Shown piece by piece: positions 31,320-42,922 of a stretch of 64,000 nucleotides of DNA. Position 1 is the stretch's first letter. Each line of letters starts with the position of its first letter. The stretch spans positions 124,001 to 188,000 of the forward strand of contig JAEVLN010000027.1 of NCBI GenBank assembly GCA_018350325.1, in the 5' to 3' direction. The notes under the pieces are model-generated. The model was not told the DNA's origin. It made no database searches and saw only the letters and a list, made by a program, of their open reading frames with translations. The position numbers and the translations under genes are program-made. The stretch is from Globodera rostochiensis. Lineage: Eukaryota > Nematoda > Chromadorea > Rhabditida > Heteroderidae.

Positions 31320-34300
31320 AAAATCCATCGCTGTTTTGTGTGGCGGTGCGATTGGTGTTTACGCTATGTGTTTAGGTATTATAATACATTTGTTTGTAAG
31401 TGGGAGGGGGGAGGGGGAGGGGGAGGGGGGGGGAAATGTGTCTAATGGTGTGTGAATGGAATGGAATGGAATGGGGGGGGGGGGGAAATGGGGAGGGAGC
31501 CATGGCTTTATATATACGCGCACATTTGTAGAGAAGAGGCCTTTTATGCTCTTTCCAAACAAACAAAAAAATTCGCACAAAAATTTAAACCGCCAAAGGC
31601 ACAAAACGGGTTATAAAAATCCCGTGTTTTTTGAAAAAAGAATTTGCAATTGGGCAACCCTTAAAAAAATTATGCCAAAAAAACTGCAAAAGTTAGGATT
31701 TTTAAACCGTGATCCTGATCACAGTAACGGGTATGAACATCATTTATCAGATCCTGATCCACCCTTGAGCACGTGGAAAACCCTTAAAAAAAGTCCTTAA
31801 TCCTGATCACGGTAGCCGGGGGAACGCGTGGGGATAAACATCCGTGATCAAAAATCCGCGATTGTATGTTGATCACGTGGGACCCCCCCCCCCCGTTTAA
31901 AAAAAGCCTGATCACGGTAGCGCCGGGGGGGGGGGGGTGAACAGAGAGTGAGCAAGCAGCAACAAGCATACTTATTATTACCACCATCTTCACACATTGT
32001 CACCCCCAACAAAAACTGAATTTGGTCGAGGAGGAAGAGGAGGCGAGCACTGCGCGAGTGAGAGCGAGCGCAAACAAAAAATGGTAAATAAATATAATAA
32101 ATAAATAATAAAGGCGAGATTTTGGGGGGGGGGGGGTGGTGGACGAATGAATGGTGTGCGCTGTGCTGTCAGCGTCCGCGCGAGCACTCACACCAACCAC
32201 ACATCACACGTGGCTGCTTCTGCTGCTGCTTTCTCGCCTTCCCCCCCCCCCCGGGGGTCAACAAAATTACACTTTGGTCGATGACAAAAATGTTATTTTG
32301 ATCACAAACCAAAAGCACCAATAAATTGTGATTTGGTGATCACGAAATTGATCAACAAGAACTGGTCAAAAGAGCGGTAAAGACAAAACTGACTGACTTT
32401 AACCAGAGTGTATGGACTTTAGACACTGATCAGATTATGCATCATCTGGAAATGAACGGAATTCAATGCTGATCTAATCATAGATCAAGAGTTCTGAATT
32501 ATGGACTAGGAACTGATCAGGATTGTGTGTTGAATTTGATCAGAATTGGCTCGCACTGAATTTGAATGAAGAATTGATCAGAACCATGGGTCAATCAACA
32601 ACTAATCAGAACAACGAATCATTGATCAGGAAAATCAAAGCCATGAAGTTATCAAATTGTGCAACACTGTTTGATCAGAACAATGAACCACAAGAAGTGA
32701 TCAGAATTATGCATCAATGTCTGATCGGGCGCCTGAAATCAGCCTTCTCAGTGATTCGTATCTTCAGATCAGGTCAGACTTTGGCACCAAATCTTTCTGA
32801 TCGGGAAACATCGATCAGTCTGATCAGAGTGTGTCTTTGAAGCTTCATTTTGGCGCCTTTTTAAAGCAAGCACACAAATCGCAGTCATCATCATTTTGAG
32901 CATAAAAACTTCTCACACAATTGTTCACATCGTCACAGCAAAAAGCGAGGGCCTCCCAAAAGAAAAAAAAATCTGGATTTTTTTTTCGCGCCGTCCCCCC
33001 CCCCCCCAAATCCATTATGGGATTGTCGCGCCGCGCACTCAAAGTTTGCGCAAGGATTTGATGCTCTCCCGCCGCCGCCGTCCCATTATGTTTGTGCGCA
33101 ATTCTTTGCTTCACAAATTCACCACAAAAAAAGCAGTCCCCTGCCCCCCCGCCGCCCCGCCTGCTGATGTGTTTAAATGAAGAATAAAAAACATTTTGGT
33201 GGGGGCAGTGAATTTTGAAAATCCGGGACCCGGATTTAAAATGGAGAAATGGGAGTTTCGGGACAAAATGCCAAACGCTCACTCAGCTTGTCCCGTGGAT
33301 TTTAAATTTCAGGAATTCGGAATCGGGACCCCGCCAAACTTTAGTGGTACGTCTCTACCCGGTCCTTGTCAAAAGCCGGGTGGAAATCCGGTTCCAAGAT
33401 TTTGTGAACTAACAACTCTATGTACGGTTGGGTAACTGGGTTTGCTTGCATCTTGCTGGACGCCATCGATCCCCGACGACTTTTCCCGAACTCCAGACAT
33501 GGCGCCATCAGGCAAACCCAGATCCCCGGGGCCTTTCCCCGACATTTTGGGACATTCCCCGACATTTTTTAGGTTTTTTCCTCGGCTTTAGGCCCCCGGC
33601 CCGATTCCCGCCATTTGTGGCCTGTGCCCTGAGCCGATGCTCGCCATTTTGGTGTCTATTCCTTGGTCCGGTCCGGTGTCTCTGGCATGCCGTACCCGAC
33701 GGCGGACCCTCCGAACTTTTTTGTCTGTCCCCGTCCCCAGCGGGGGGGGGGGTGTCTGTGTAATCAATCCTAGCTGATTAGTATAAGTAGAGAGTGTGTC
33801 CCCAAAGCGTCCGTTCCCTCACTTTTTTGTTGTTTTCGTCGCCGTCGTTGTTTTGTTCGTCTCGCTGATCAGACGACGAACGAATGAATGAATGTCGCGT
33901 CGCTGGCTGCTGCTGATCAGTTTTGGTCGGTCTGTTGTCGGGCGGAGGTTGTTGTGTTCTCTTTGGTTGGTGTACACCTCGGATTTGAAGTTTTTGGGAT
34001 GGTTGGGGACGGAGTGAATGAGTGAAGTATAAAGTTTTTGATCAGACTGAAGATGGGGGGAAAATGGGGGAGCAGGGGAAGGGATGTGACCCGTCGTCAG
34101 CAGAGTGATGATGATGACATTTGCCGACAGAGCAAAGAAGAAGCCCCCAACGAATTTTTGGTCTTTCCTGAACCGAACAAAAAAAAGTTATTTTTACACA
34201 CTCTCTCTCTTCATTTTGGTGATCGGACTAGACTGGAGTGAACACTGATCAGTCAGATGGGAGGTGATCGATCGGGTCCACAATCGGTTTTGAATGTGTG

Positions 34301-34570
34301 ACCAGACAGTGGACGACAAGGTGTGATCAGACCGATTTTGGGTTGATTGGACATTGGAATATGGACGAGACTGATCAGATTCTGGATGAGAACTGATCAG
34401 ATGGTAATCATCTATCTGGGACTGATCGGACATTTGAAAGAGATCTAATCAGATGGTAATTGGACTGGGCAGCACGATTTTGGTATGATCGATTTTGGTA
34501 TCATCGGGACAACGAAATTGGACGACCTTCTAGGTCGGACACTGAAACTGGACGACCTTCTGATCAGATC
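31320..34570. other. gene-poor region rich in TGATCAG motifs
   Basis: CTGATCAG/TGATCAGAA palindromic motifs occur every 15-50 bp at about 31700-31920, 32330-32830 and 34210-34570, between poly-G/C runs (31480, 31890, 32130, 32250, 33000). The frame at 32523-32840 is made largely of this motif. It looks like a decayed satellite rather than a gene. Confidence 0.5.
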
Positions 34571-35168
34571 GCGTTTCGTATGATCAGAAATTCCCAAATT
34601 TCTTGATTGTATCCAATAGATGCTGCATAGGTGCGGACGTAACCGACAATATGTAGTAGAGTAACCGGACCCGGCCCAGCAATAATTTTTCGGCATTTTC
34701 CAATTTTGGCTCTTTTAAAATTAATTTGATCAATGATCTGCGCCTCCATTATAGGCCATTAAATTTTTGGTCGCTTTCCTCCTGAGACAAAATGGGGGCT
34801 AATTAATTAATTAATTAATTGATTTTCTTCGGCTCTTAACCACTTAACACGCCAACAAATTTATTTAATTACGTGACGTCAACGCAACAGGCGGCAAAGT
34901 TGGAAAAGACGGATTTAGAAGGCAATTAGAGAGAGTTTTTGTTGTTTTCTGAACAAAAAAAAATTCCCCGTTTTGTTCCATCTTAATTTGGCAACAAAAA
35001 AATGTGTGCCAACAATGTTAAGCCGCCAAATACGAAGAATTGCTTATGGCATTTTGAACATTAAGCAATGGGACAGGCCAAAGTTTCTTACAAATACAAA
35101 TTTAGAAACAAAAAATGCACATAATCAAGTAATGCGTCGCGTGCAAGGCTTCTTCTCTCTGTTTAAAT

Positions 35169-35246
35169 TAGGGTAGGACGGGACCTACTGAAGCGTTAGA
35201 GAAAAACCGGGACAAATTTCAGTCCCAGGGAGGCAGCACTACCCTA
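35169..35246. mobile_element. TAGGGT-family miniature element, 78 bp
   Basis: The ends TAGGGTAGGACGGGACC and GCACTACCCTA are partly inverted. The flanks GTTTAAAT (35161-35168) and GTTTAGAT (35247-35254) match at 7 of 8 positions. Confidence 0.6.
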
Positions 35247-35277
35247 GTTTAGATCAAAATAAAAATTTTGTTTTTTG

Positions 35278-35402
35278 GGCCGATCGAGATTCATCGATCA
35301 AAACCCATGGTGTATTTCAATCGATCGAGAATCTCAATCGACGAAATTTTACGAGATCTTAGTGCTTTTTCAAGATCCTCAATCGAAATCTCGATCGGTC
35401 CC
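35278..35402. repeat. hairpin with CGATCGAGA-type arms
   Basis: GGGCCGATCGAGATTCATCG at the left is answered by CGAAATCTCGATCGGTCCC at the right. Internal copies of TCGATCGAGAATCTCAATCG add to the fold. It lies directly after the 35169-35246 element. Confidence 0.5.
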
Positions 35403-35919
35403 GATCACTTAAATGGCTATTAAGCTAACTAAGCCTTTGCAATTTGAGCAAATCTAAACAAATGTATGGCGTCAAAAAATTGTGAACCTCAAAAAGGGGG
35501 GCCAATTTTTTGGCGCTTTTCTGGCGCCACAAGAAAAGTATGGCTACCCATAAGCAAATGATGCCCCATCGTTCTTTTTCAAAATGGCCGTAAATCGGCT
35601 GGCAAATGCCATAGAAGTCAATTTTGTTTACCAATACACAATTTAATGAAGTGTTTCTTTCGTGATTCTCGATCGAAATATCGATCATTATTGCGAATTT
35701 GACAATGGTAAACAGATCAAATGAGTTCATTAAAATTTTCTTCAATTCTGGAATCGTAAAATATTGGCTTAAAACGTTTTTTGACAATTTTGAAAAATCT
35801 TTATCGCCTCACAATTCTAGCGGCGGGCTGCGTGCCCCTCAAAAATTTGGACCAAAATTTTTTTTAAATTTTAAAAATTACAGGGCGCCTGTAAAATCTG
35901 AATGTGTGTAGATTTGGTG

Positions 35920-36540
35920 GCACACAAATGGGCATTTTAGTCGCTTGGGGGGGAGGTGGGGCGGGGGGAGCGCTGGAGGGGCAAGTGCTCTGGACTGGGG
36001 CTTATGCACACACTTCCACACACCGACGACGACGAGCGGACGGACGGACGACAATCTCTGTGTGTGTGTGTGTGTGTGTGTGTGTACTCCTTCCTCTCCT
36101 GGTGCTGTTTGGTGGGTGCTGATGCTGTTGTTGGCTGGGTGGTCTTCGTCTTAGTCGTTGTCGTCGTCGTCGTCGGAGGGGAGGAGGTGGAGGAGTAATG
36201 GAGGCGGGTAGGAGGGCTCGTCGACTTCTTATATATATATGCCACCAGCGTCCACCCCCTCTCTTCCCCCCCCCCCCCGGGCGTCGTCGTCGTCGCCGTA
36301 CAGCCCGCCCACCCGTCGTCCGCCTCCCAACTCCCAATCCACTCACACACACACAGCTCCTCCCCACCCCCCCCCCCCACCTCTCCCTGCATCGCCGTAG
36401 GGGAGAGGCAGGGCTCATCACCCACCACCACCATCAATCAGCTGGCTTGGTGGGCAAAGTGAGGGCCGGTATAACTGAGTACCACACTACTCCACTACAC
36501 ACGGACACGAGCAGAGGGCAAAGAGCACAGAGAAAATAAA
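35920..36540. other. low-complexity region with a TG dinucleotide run and trinucleotide repeats
   Basis: A (TG)n run lies at 36058-36085, and GTC/CGT trinucleotides lie at 36155-36180 and 36284-36298. Frames in this block come from simple repeats, and no exon signal was found. The stretch 36541-36930 holds a CAGGAATG...CATCCCTG pair of ends (about 36694-36943) with TTTTGAA(G/A)CC repeats inside. Confidence 0.5.
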
Positions 36541-37082
36541 GAATGCCGAAGAGACGGGACAGGAATTTTTGTTCCATTCAAATGGAAAGCAATCGCGCAT
36601 GCGCGGAGCTTTCACATGACATCGCATGACGCCAGGCATGGCAGGGAAATTAATTGCCAAGAACGAAAGCGCGTCTCAAGACTTGGCCTGGACCAGGAAT
36701 GGGGTGGGGGGATTTTCGAGTTCTAATTGTTGGGTGCCTTTAAGCACATCGGCTCCATTTTCCGAAAATTTTTGAAACCTTTTAAGCTTTGGGATCAGTT
36801 CTCGAAAATTTTGAAGCCATTAAGCCTTGGAATTACAACTTCCGGAAAGAGTTGACCTCGGAATTTCAATTTGCGAAAATTTTTGAAGACTCGGAGTTTT
36901 AGGAAAATGTTTATAATGCTAGAGGCCGTGTCGGCTCATCCCTGGTATAAGGAGGGGAGGAACTTGAAACATTGAGGTAGTTATGGGTCCGCTTCTGTCG
37001 TCCCCCGGGGGGCGGGCGGGACTCCGATGGGTCAGTGCTCATTTTTCTCGTCAATTTTGTTGGTTGAATGGATGGATGAGAA

Positions 37083-37138
37083 TGAATGGGGGGGAGGGGG
37101 GGGGGGGGGAGAGAATGAGTGACTTTGGTTGCCCGGCG

Positions 37139-37169
<31 letters not shown>

Positions 37170-38247
37170 GAGCGTGTTATTGAGGCGTTTTGGGGGACCG
37201 GGGACGGGGGCGGGGAGGAGGCGGGGGAGGAGGCGGGGGAGGAGACGGGGAGGAGGCGGGGGAGGAGACGGGGAGGAGGCGGGGAGGAGACGGGGAGGAG
37301 GCGGGGAGGAGGCGGGCGGGGAAAGAGACGGAAAAGGAGGCGGGGAGGAGGCGGGGAGGAGGCGGAGGAGGAGGCGGGGGAGGAGCGGGGGAGGAGGCGG
37401 GGAGCGGGGAAAGAGACGGAAAAGGAGGCGGGGAGGAGGCGGGGGAGGGGCGGGGGAGGAGGCGGGGAAGGCGGGGAGGAGGCGGGGCGGGGGGGAGGCG
37501 GGGGAGGAGGCGGGGAGAAGGCGGGGAAAGAGACGGAAAAGGAGGCGGGGAGGAGGCGGGGGAGGGGCGGGGGAGGGGCGGGGGAGGAGGCGGGGGAGGA
37601 GCGGGGGAGGAGGCGGGGAAGGCGGGGAGGAGGCGGGAGCGGGGAGGAGGCGGGGGAGGAGGCTGGAAAAGAGGCGGGGGAGGAGGCGAGGGAGGAGGCG
37701 GGGGAGGAGGCGGGGAAGTCGGGGAGGAGGCGGGGAAGTCGGGGAGGAGGCGGGGAAGTCGGGGAGGAGGCGGGGGAGGCGGGGAAGGCGGGGAGGAGGC
37801 GGGGAAGTCGGGGAGGAGGCGGGGGCGGGGAAGTCGGGGAGGCGGGGAAGTCGGGGAGGAGGCGGGGGCGGGGGAGGCGGGGAAAGAGGCGGGGGGGGCG
37901 GGGGAGGCGGGGAAAGAGGCGGGGGGCGGGGGAGGCGGGGAAAGAGGCGGGGGGAGGCGGGGAAAGAGGCGGGGGAGGAGGCAGGGAAGTCGGGGAGGAG
38001 GCGGGGAAGGCGGGGGGGGGCGGGGGAGGCGGGGAAAGAGGCGGGGGGAGGCGGGGAAAGAGGCGGGGGAGGAGGCGGGGAAGGCGGGGGGGCGGGGGAG
38101 GCGGGGAAAGAGGCGGGGGGGGGGGGGCGGGGGAGGCGGGGAAAGAGGCGGGGGGGCGGGGGAGGCGGGGAAAGAGGCGGGGGGGGGGGAGGCGGGGAAA
38201 GAGGCGGGGGGGGGGGAGGCGGGGAAAGAGGCGGGGGGGGGGGGGGG
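37083..38247. repeat. 1.1-kb polypurine (G/A) tract of GGCGGGGAGGA repeats
   Basis: The plus strand is almost only G, A and the C of GGCGGGG, in 9-27 bp units such as GGGGAGGAGGC, GGGGAAAGAGGC and GGGGAAGTC. All six frames stay open over hundreds of codons because the sequence is so simple. Higher-order blocks recur, for example AAGAGACGGAAAAGGAGGC at about 37323, 37410 and 37528. Such DNA can form G-quadruplexes or triplexes. Confidence 0.93.
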
Positions 38248-38559
38248 TCGTTGCATTGTGAATGGGCGGGCGGACGGATGGGCGCCCGCGGCGCTTTGTC
38301 ATTCGCCGCTGTCCACGAAATTTGGTTGAAAAGCGTAACATTTTGTGCTCTCAACAGTGACACAACACAATTTTCTCTGTGTTATACACACTATTTTTAT
38401 CCTCTCTGACTTCTCATGCCAACACGCGCACTATTTTTTGCATGTCTTCTCTGTGCACGCGCACTATCTCGCCGCCTCAAACGCTGACTGTTCGTTCTCT
38501 CTTTTGGCATCTCTATTTTAAATCAAATGTCTCTAACACTCTCTTCTCTACCGCACTCA

Positions 38560-39000
38560 GTCCTTTCACACTATTTTAGCCCTCTCTCTCTAACCTTAGC
38601 TTTTGGCCGCTCTCTCTCTCTTTTCTCTCTGCCTCTCATCTTGAAGCACTTCTTTTCCTCTCTCTCACCTCTGCTACTCTCTCTCTCTTTGTCTTCAAGC
38701 GCTATTTTCACTTCTCCTCTTTGTCTATCTCTCCCTCTCTTTGTTTTCAAACGCTATTTTCTCTCTTTCTCTCTCTCTCTGTCTTCTAGCACAATTTCCT
38801 CTCTTTCTCTCTCTCTCTCTTTCTCTCCCGTCTCTCCCTTCTCTCTCTCTCTCTTTCTCTTTCTCTCTCTTTCTCTCTCTCTCTGTCTTCTAGCACAATT
38901 TCCTCTCATTCTCTTTCTCTCTCTCTCTCTCTTTCTCTTCCCTCTCTCCTTTCCTCTCATGCTCTTTCTCTCTCTCTCTCCCCTCTCTTCCCCCACTCTG
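38560..39000. repeat. CT-rich (polypyrimidine) tract
   Basis: TCTCTCTCTCTTTCTCTC runs dominate, with a repeated GTCTTCTAGCACAATTTCCT segment at about 38784 and 38886. A 181-codon frame here is low complexity. It follows the polypurine tract after about 300 bp, with opposite strand bias. Confidence 0.85.
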
Positions 39001-39337
39001 TTTATTCGCTGTCCTTTTGACTACTTCGCATTTTTTATGAGCTCATCGGTGGGTCGAAAACCTAGTAAATAAGCGAGGGGAATGGATGATATAAAATTGC
39101 GTCGATTTTCACACACACACACACACACGCGAAACAACAGGCAGAGAGTGCAACAGCAACAGCAGCACAACACAGCACATGTGCACGGCGTACATATGAT
39201 GCTGTGCTGTGTGTTGGTGTTTGTGTGATGGTAGTTAGATAATTAGGTAGTTAATTAGTTGAGTGGGGGGGGGGGTTGTTGAATATGGTAAAGACGATCC
39301 GCGCGCGTTCCACCTCTCGACCCTTTTTCCCCAATTT

Positions 39338-39630
39338 ATTTTGTGTTTTAACTTTTTTCAAAGCCAACAAAATGAAAACATTTTTTGGATACCATTCAAA
39401 AGCTTACATTGGGTAGAAGCTATCTTCAAGCAACCGCCGCTAAAGGATTGGACAAAAGCTGGAAATTTGAAAAAAAAAACATTTTTTTTTAGTTTTCTGA
39501 CGCCATAACTGTTTTGGGGCTTTTCCAATTGCTTAACCTTTGCTTGTTGATAGCTTCTCCGTATTATAAGCTTTCGAATGGTATCAAAAAATGTTTGATT
39601 TTGTTGGCTTTGAAAAAAGTTGGAACAAAA
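39338..39630. repeat. hairpin element with AACTTTTTTC...GAAAAAAGTT ends
   Basis: The arm at about 39348-39445 (AACTTTTTTCAAAGCCAACA...ATACCATTC) is the inverse of about 39515-39622 (GAATGGTATCAAAAAATGTT...GAAAAAAGTT). The loop is about 70 bp. There is no coding content. Confidence 0.6.
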
Positions 39631-39949
39631 TAAAGTTTTTGAGGTGGAAACGAATTTTCGTCCCCCGTCCGTTGAATTTACTTTCAGTCAGTCACCACAC
39701 ACATAAAAGAGTACACATTTTTAGGGGGGGGGGGGGAAGAAATGGAGAAAAGGGGATTATTATGTTTATATTTTTTGTGACTTTTTTTTCAGATTAGCAC
39801 ATTTTTGTTTAATGTCTAATTAAAATTCCCTGCTTTTTTAAAATTTCTTTCAAATTTTATTTATTACATTTTCTTTTTCTTTTTTTGGTAATTGATCAAA
39901 TTTGACGGGAAATAATCCCGATTTCATGTATTGGGTTGAGTAATAAGTA

Positions 39950-40145
39950 GGGCCGCTAATTATATGGAAATCCATATATTTTTTGCGCACTCGGAACAGC
40001 GTATAAATGCCATAAATAGTGTTTTTAACTTTGGTTGGAGATTCTAGAGCCCATTTTATAATCCATATTTTCCATATTTCGCCATTTTTTCAAAAATTCT
40101 TTAACAAAAATGCAATAAAAACGAAAAATACACCCCTAAGGATCG
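39950..40145. mobile_element. element fragment with AATACACCCCTAAG core
   Basis: ACAAAAATGCAATAAAAACG and AATACACCCCTAAG are the inverse of sequence inside the 18847-19097 element; AAAGTACACCCCTAAAG near 7485 is related. CCATATTT motifs occur at both sides. The ends are unclear. Confidence 0.4.
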
Positions 40146-40167
40146 ACTTCTTCAAAATTTTCAAAAA

Positions 40168-40490
40168 ATGCACAAAGACAAAATGTCCGGCACTGGAGAA
40201 AAAGACAAAATGTCCGGCACTGGAGAAAAAGACAAAATGTCCGGCATTGGAGAAAAAGACAAAATGTCCGGCATTGGAGAAAAAGACAAAATGTCCGGCA
40301 CTGGAGAAAAAGACAAAATGTCCGGCACTGGAGAAAAAGACAAAATGTCCGGCATTGGAGAAAAAGACAAAATGTCCGGCATTGGAGAAAAAGACAAAAT
40401 GTCCGGCATTGGAGAAAAAGACAAAATGTCCTGCATTGGAGAAAAAGACAAAATGTCCGGCATTGGAGAAAAAGACAAAATGTCCGGGGC
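40168..40490. repeat. 27-bp minisatellite, 12 copies
   Basis: The unit GACAAAATGTCCGGCAYTGG + AGAAAAA (27 bp) repeats exactly, apart from C/T at one site and one CTGCATT variant. Every frame is open, so the 118-222 codon frames crossing it are not evidence of a gene. Confidence 0.92.
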
Positions 40491-40639
40491 ACGTTTTAGT
40501 CGCCGGAGACGTCGCCCCCCTCCCGCGGCAAATGTTTTGTGGCGCCGCCCCATTAAATTCGTCATGTTTTATCATCACTTCGCCCTTTTTCTTCTTCTCC
40601 ACCACATCAATCAGTGCCTCCGATCAGCACACCATGCAA

Positions 40640-42900
40640 AAAACAAAAAACGTAATAAATTTGTTCTATATAAAAAATGTATTTTAAGTCTTATGATTTT
40701 GGGGCGTCCCCGGAGGGAGCCTCTGAGCAAAAACAAAATGTAATAAATTTTATTATAATAAATAAATATAATTTATTTTAAGTCTTATGATATTGGGGCG
40801 CCCCCCGGGGGGGGGGGAGGGGACGACGGACGGTTGTCATCCATTCGCCGCAGGTGATATGTGTGATAAAATGGAAGGAATGCTGTGAAAGAGTAAAAGT
40901 ACGGAATTGTTGGCATTAGCCACCAACGGTAACTTTATTATTAGTACATATTTATGTACATAATCCATTCATTGTAAGCCCCGCGGGTTGGACGATTAAG
41001 ATGCCTCGGGGGCGGTCTAAGAGAAGGACGGACGGCTGGTGGGGGTCCGGTCGAGAGTCTCGACCGTCCGGGCACTCTAGGTAAGCGCCAGGGATGTAAC
41101 CGGATGTCAAAAAAGGGGTCCTCAATTCGGACCCAAAATGTCCAGCAGAACAAAAAAGGAGGGGGAGGGCAACTTGCGAATGGATAAAATGGGCACACAT
41201 CGGATCGATTAACAAATGCGCCCGGGCGGAAGCTAACCAAGCTGTGCTTTAGCCTCTAAGCAAGCTTCGGCTTAGAGGCACTCAGTCGGCCAGACTCAAT
41301 TATTTAAACCACTTTCCCGTTCGGTGTGACATCCCCGCAGGGGGCAGGCAATAACAATTCACCCAAAATCGTTTTTTAAACAACAATCGGCTCGCCGGTC
41401 GGGGTTTTGTACACAAAATGGGGGGGGCAACAGTTTATATGTACACACACAAATATATATTATTTATCAGCCGCCGATGCTCAAGCAGCAGGAGCAGTTG
41501 ACAAACGCCGACGGCGACGACCAACCGATCAGGATGATGTAATAAACAAAACAACACAGCAATTGTTCTTTTGTGTTGTAACTAAAAAAACAAAAAAATT
41601 TTTTGAAATGACATTGCCCCCCAGGGAATGTGTGCAGCAGGAGGCGGTGACGGCGCCTTTAAATGATGCTTTTTGGTGTGGTGGTCAATGAGTCAGTGCG
41701 AGTGGAAATGCTCGTCAACAACTCGGCGCCCAACCGACCGCTGGGGGGGGGGGAGGGGAGTCATAGTTCAAAAATTAAGTTGGCACCCCCCGACATTCGG
41801 CGACCGGGTTTCTCGGGGGTGAACAAAAGTAGTCAGGGAGGGGTCGGGGTATGACCCAAAATTGTCTGGTGTCGGAGATGAATCTGGGTCGAGAAATGAT
41901 CCAAAAATTGATGCAGCAAATGGTCAATATTTATGCATTTTTTTAAATTTTGCGGCATATTGGTTTTTTAAACAATTTTATTCAACGTAAATTGTCTAGA
42001 AATTGATTAAATATTAATTAACCAACAATTTGAAATAAAATTTTTAAAAAATGAAGTGACGAAATTTGTGTACGAGGCAAGGATGTGCGCATATCAAATT
42101 ATGCGTTGGCTGAACTTTTCAATTTAGGATTGCTCCCCGACGCTCCGGGGGTGGGAATGTCGGGGGCGAAAAACCCCGACCAAAATGAACGGGGAGAGTT
42201 CGGTGTTCGGGGAGCAACCAATCCCCTTCACAAATAAAGCAGCATAAAAATGCTCAAAAACAACGCGCAAATAAAACGCGCGCACACCCCCCCCCCCCCC
42301 CCTCCTCCGAAGGGTACGTGTTAAAAGTTTTTTCAGAAATTTGCGAAACCAAAAAATCACACCACCAAAATTATGCACAAACAGGGCGTACGATCCGAAT
42401 CCCCAGACCAGTCCGAATACAGACCGGGGGACAAGAGCTTTCGAATGTTTTGTAAAATGTCTGAATCGGTTAAGTTTAAACTTAGTTATTACCCCGGGCT
42501 GGATTTGGATCGGTAGCCCACAAACAGTCAAAGAAGAAGAAAAAAGAATAGAGTATTCATTATTCACACTTCTCAATACAATATAAAAATACAAAATGGA
42601 ATGAAAATCCTTTTGGTCGCTGTTGTTGGAACGGTCAGATGATGAGGAAACAGAGGAGAATCGGCTCCGCGAAGTTTGAATTTTTCATAAATTTCAAAAA
42701 AATTAAAATTAAAATAGCTGGAAAATCAATGACCAGCATCGGAACGGTAAAAACCCGACTCGCTATTTTATAACTTCCTTTTTTTCTCTGCTCTCTTATA
42801 GATTAACACTATCTCATCACTTTTTTGCATTACTCTATTTAACACACGGGGTAGCGAGTTGGGTCGGAACCGATCAAAACAGTTTTGTTTTTGATTAATG
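40640..42900. other. intergenic region upstream (+ strand sense) of the mtm-9 3' end
   Basis: A near-duplicate pair (AATAAATTT...TTTAAGTCTTATGAT.TTGGGGCG) lies at 40650-40705 and 40742-40803. A CAGGGATGTAACCGGATGTC element end is at about 41091, matching the left end of the 67-267 element. There are poly-G/C runs at 40808 and 42290. The 3' UTR of the minus-strand mtm-9 gene should lie just below 42923. Confidence 0.4.
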
Positions 42901-42922
42901 TTTGAGAAATTGGGTCATCAAA

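Noticed and set aside
32523..32840. 105-codon frame
   Set aside because: It consists largely of the repeated TGATCAGAA motif and has no domain or splice support.
36911..38409. Frames of 359-476 codons rich in Pro/Ala/Ser or Gly/Arg/Glu
   Set aside because: They come from the GGGGAGGAGGC polypurine tract. All six frames are open and there are no splice or start signals.
38527..39072. 181-codon Leu/Ser frame
   Set aside because: It is a CT-rich simple-sequence tract.
40019..40687. 222- and 191-codon frames
   Set aside because: They are translations of a 27-bp minisatellite in several frames.
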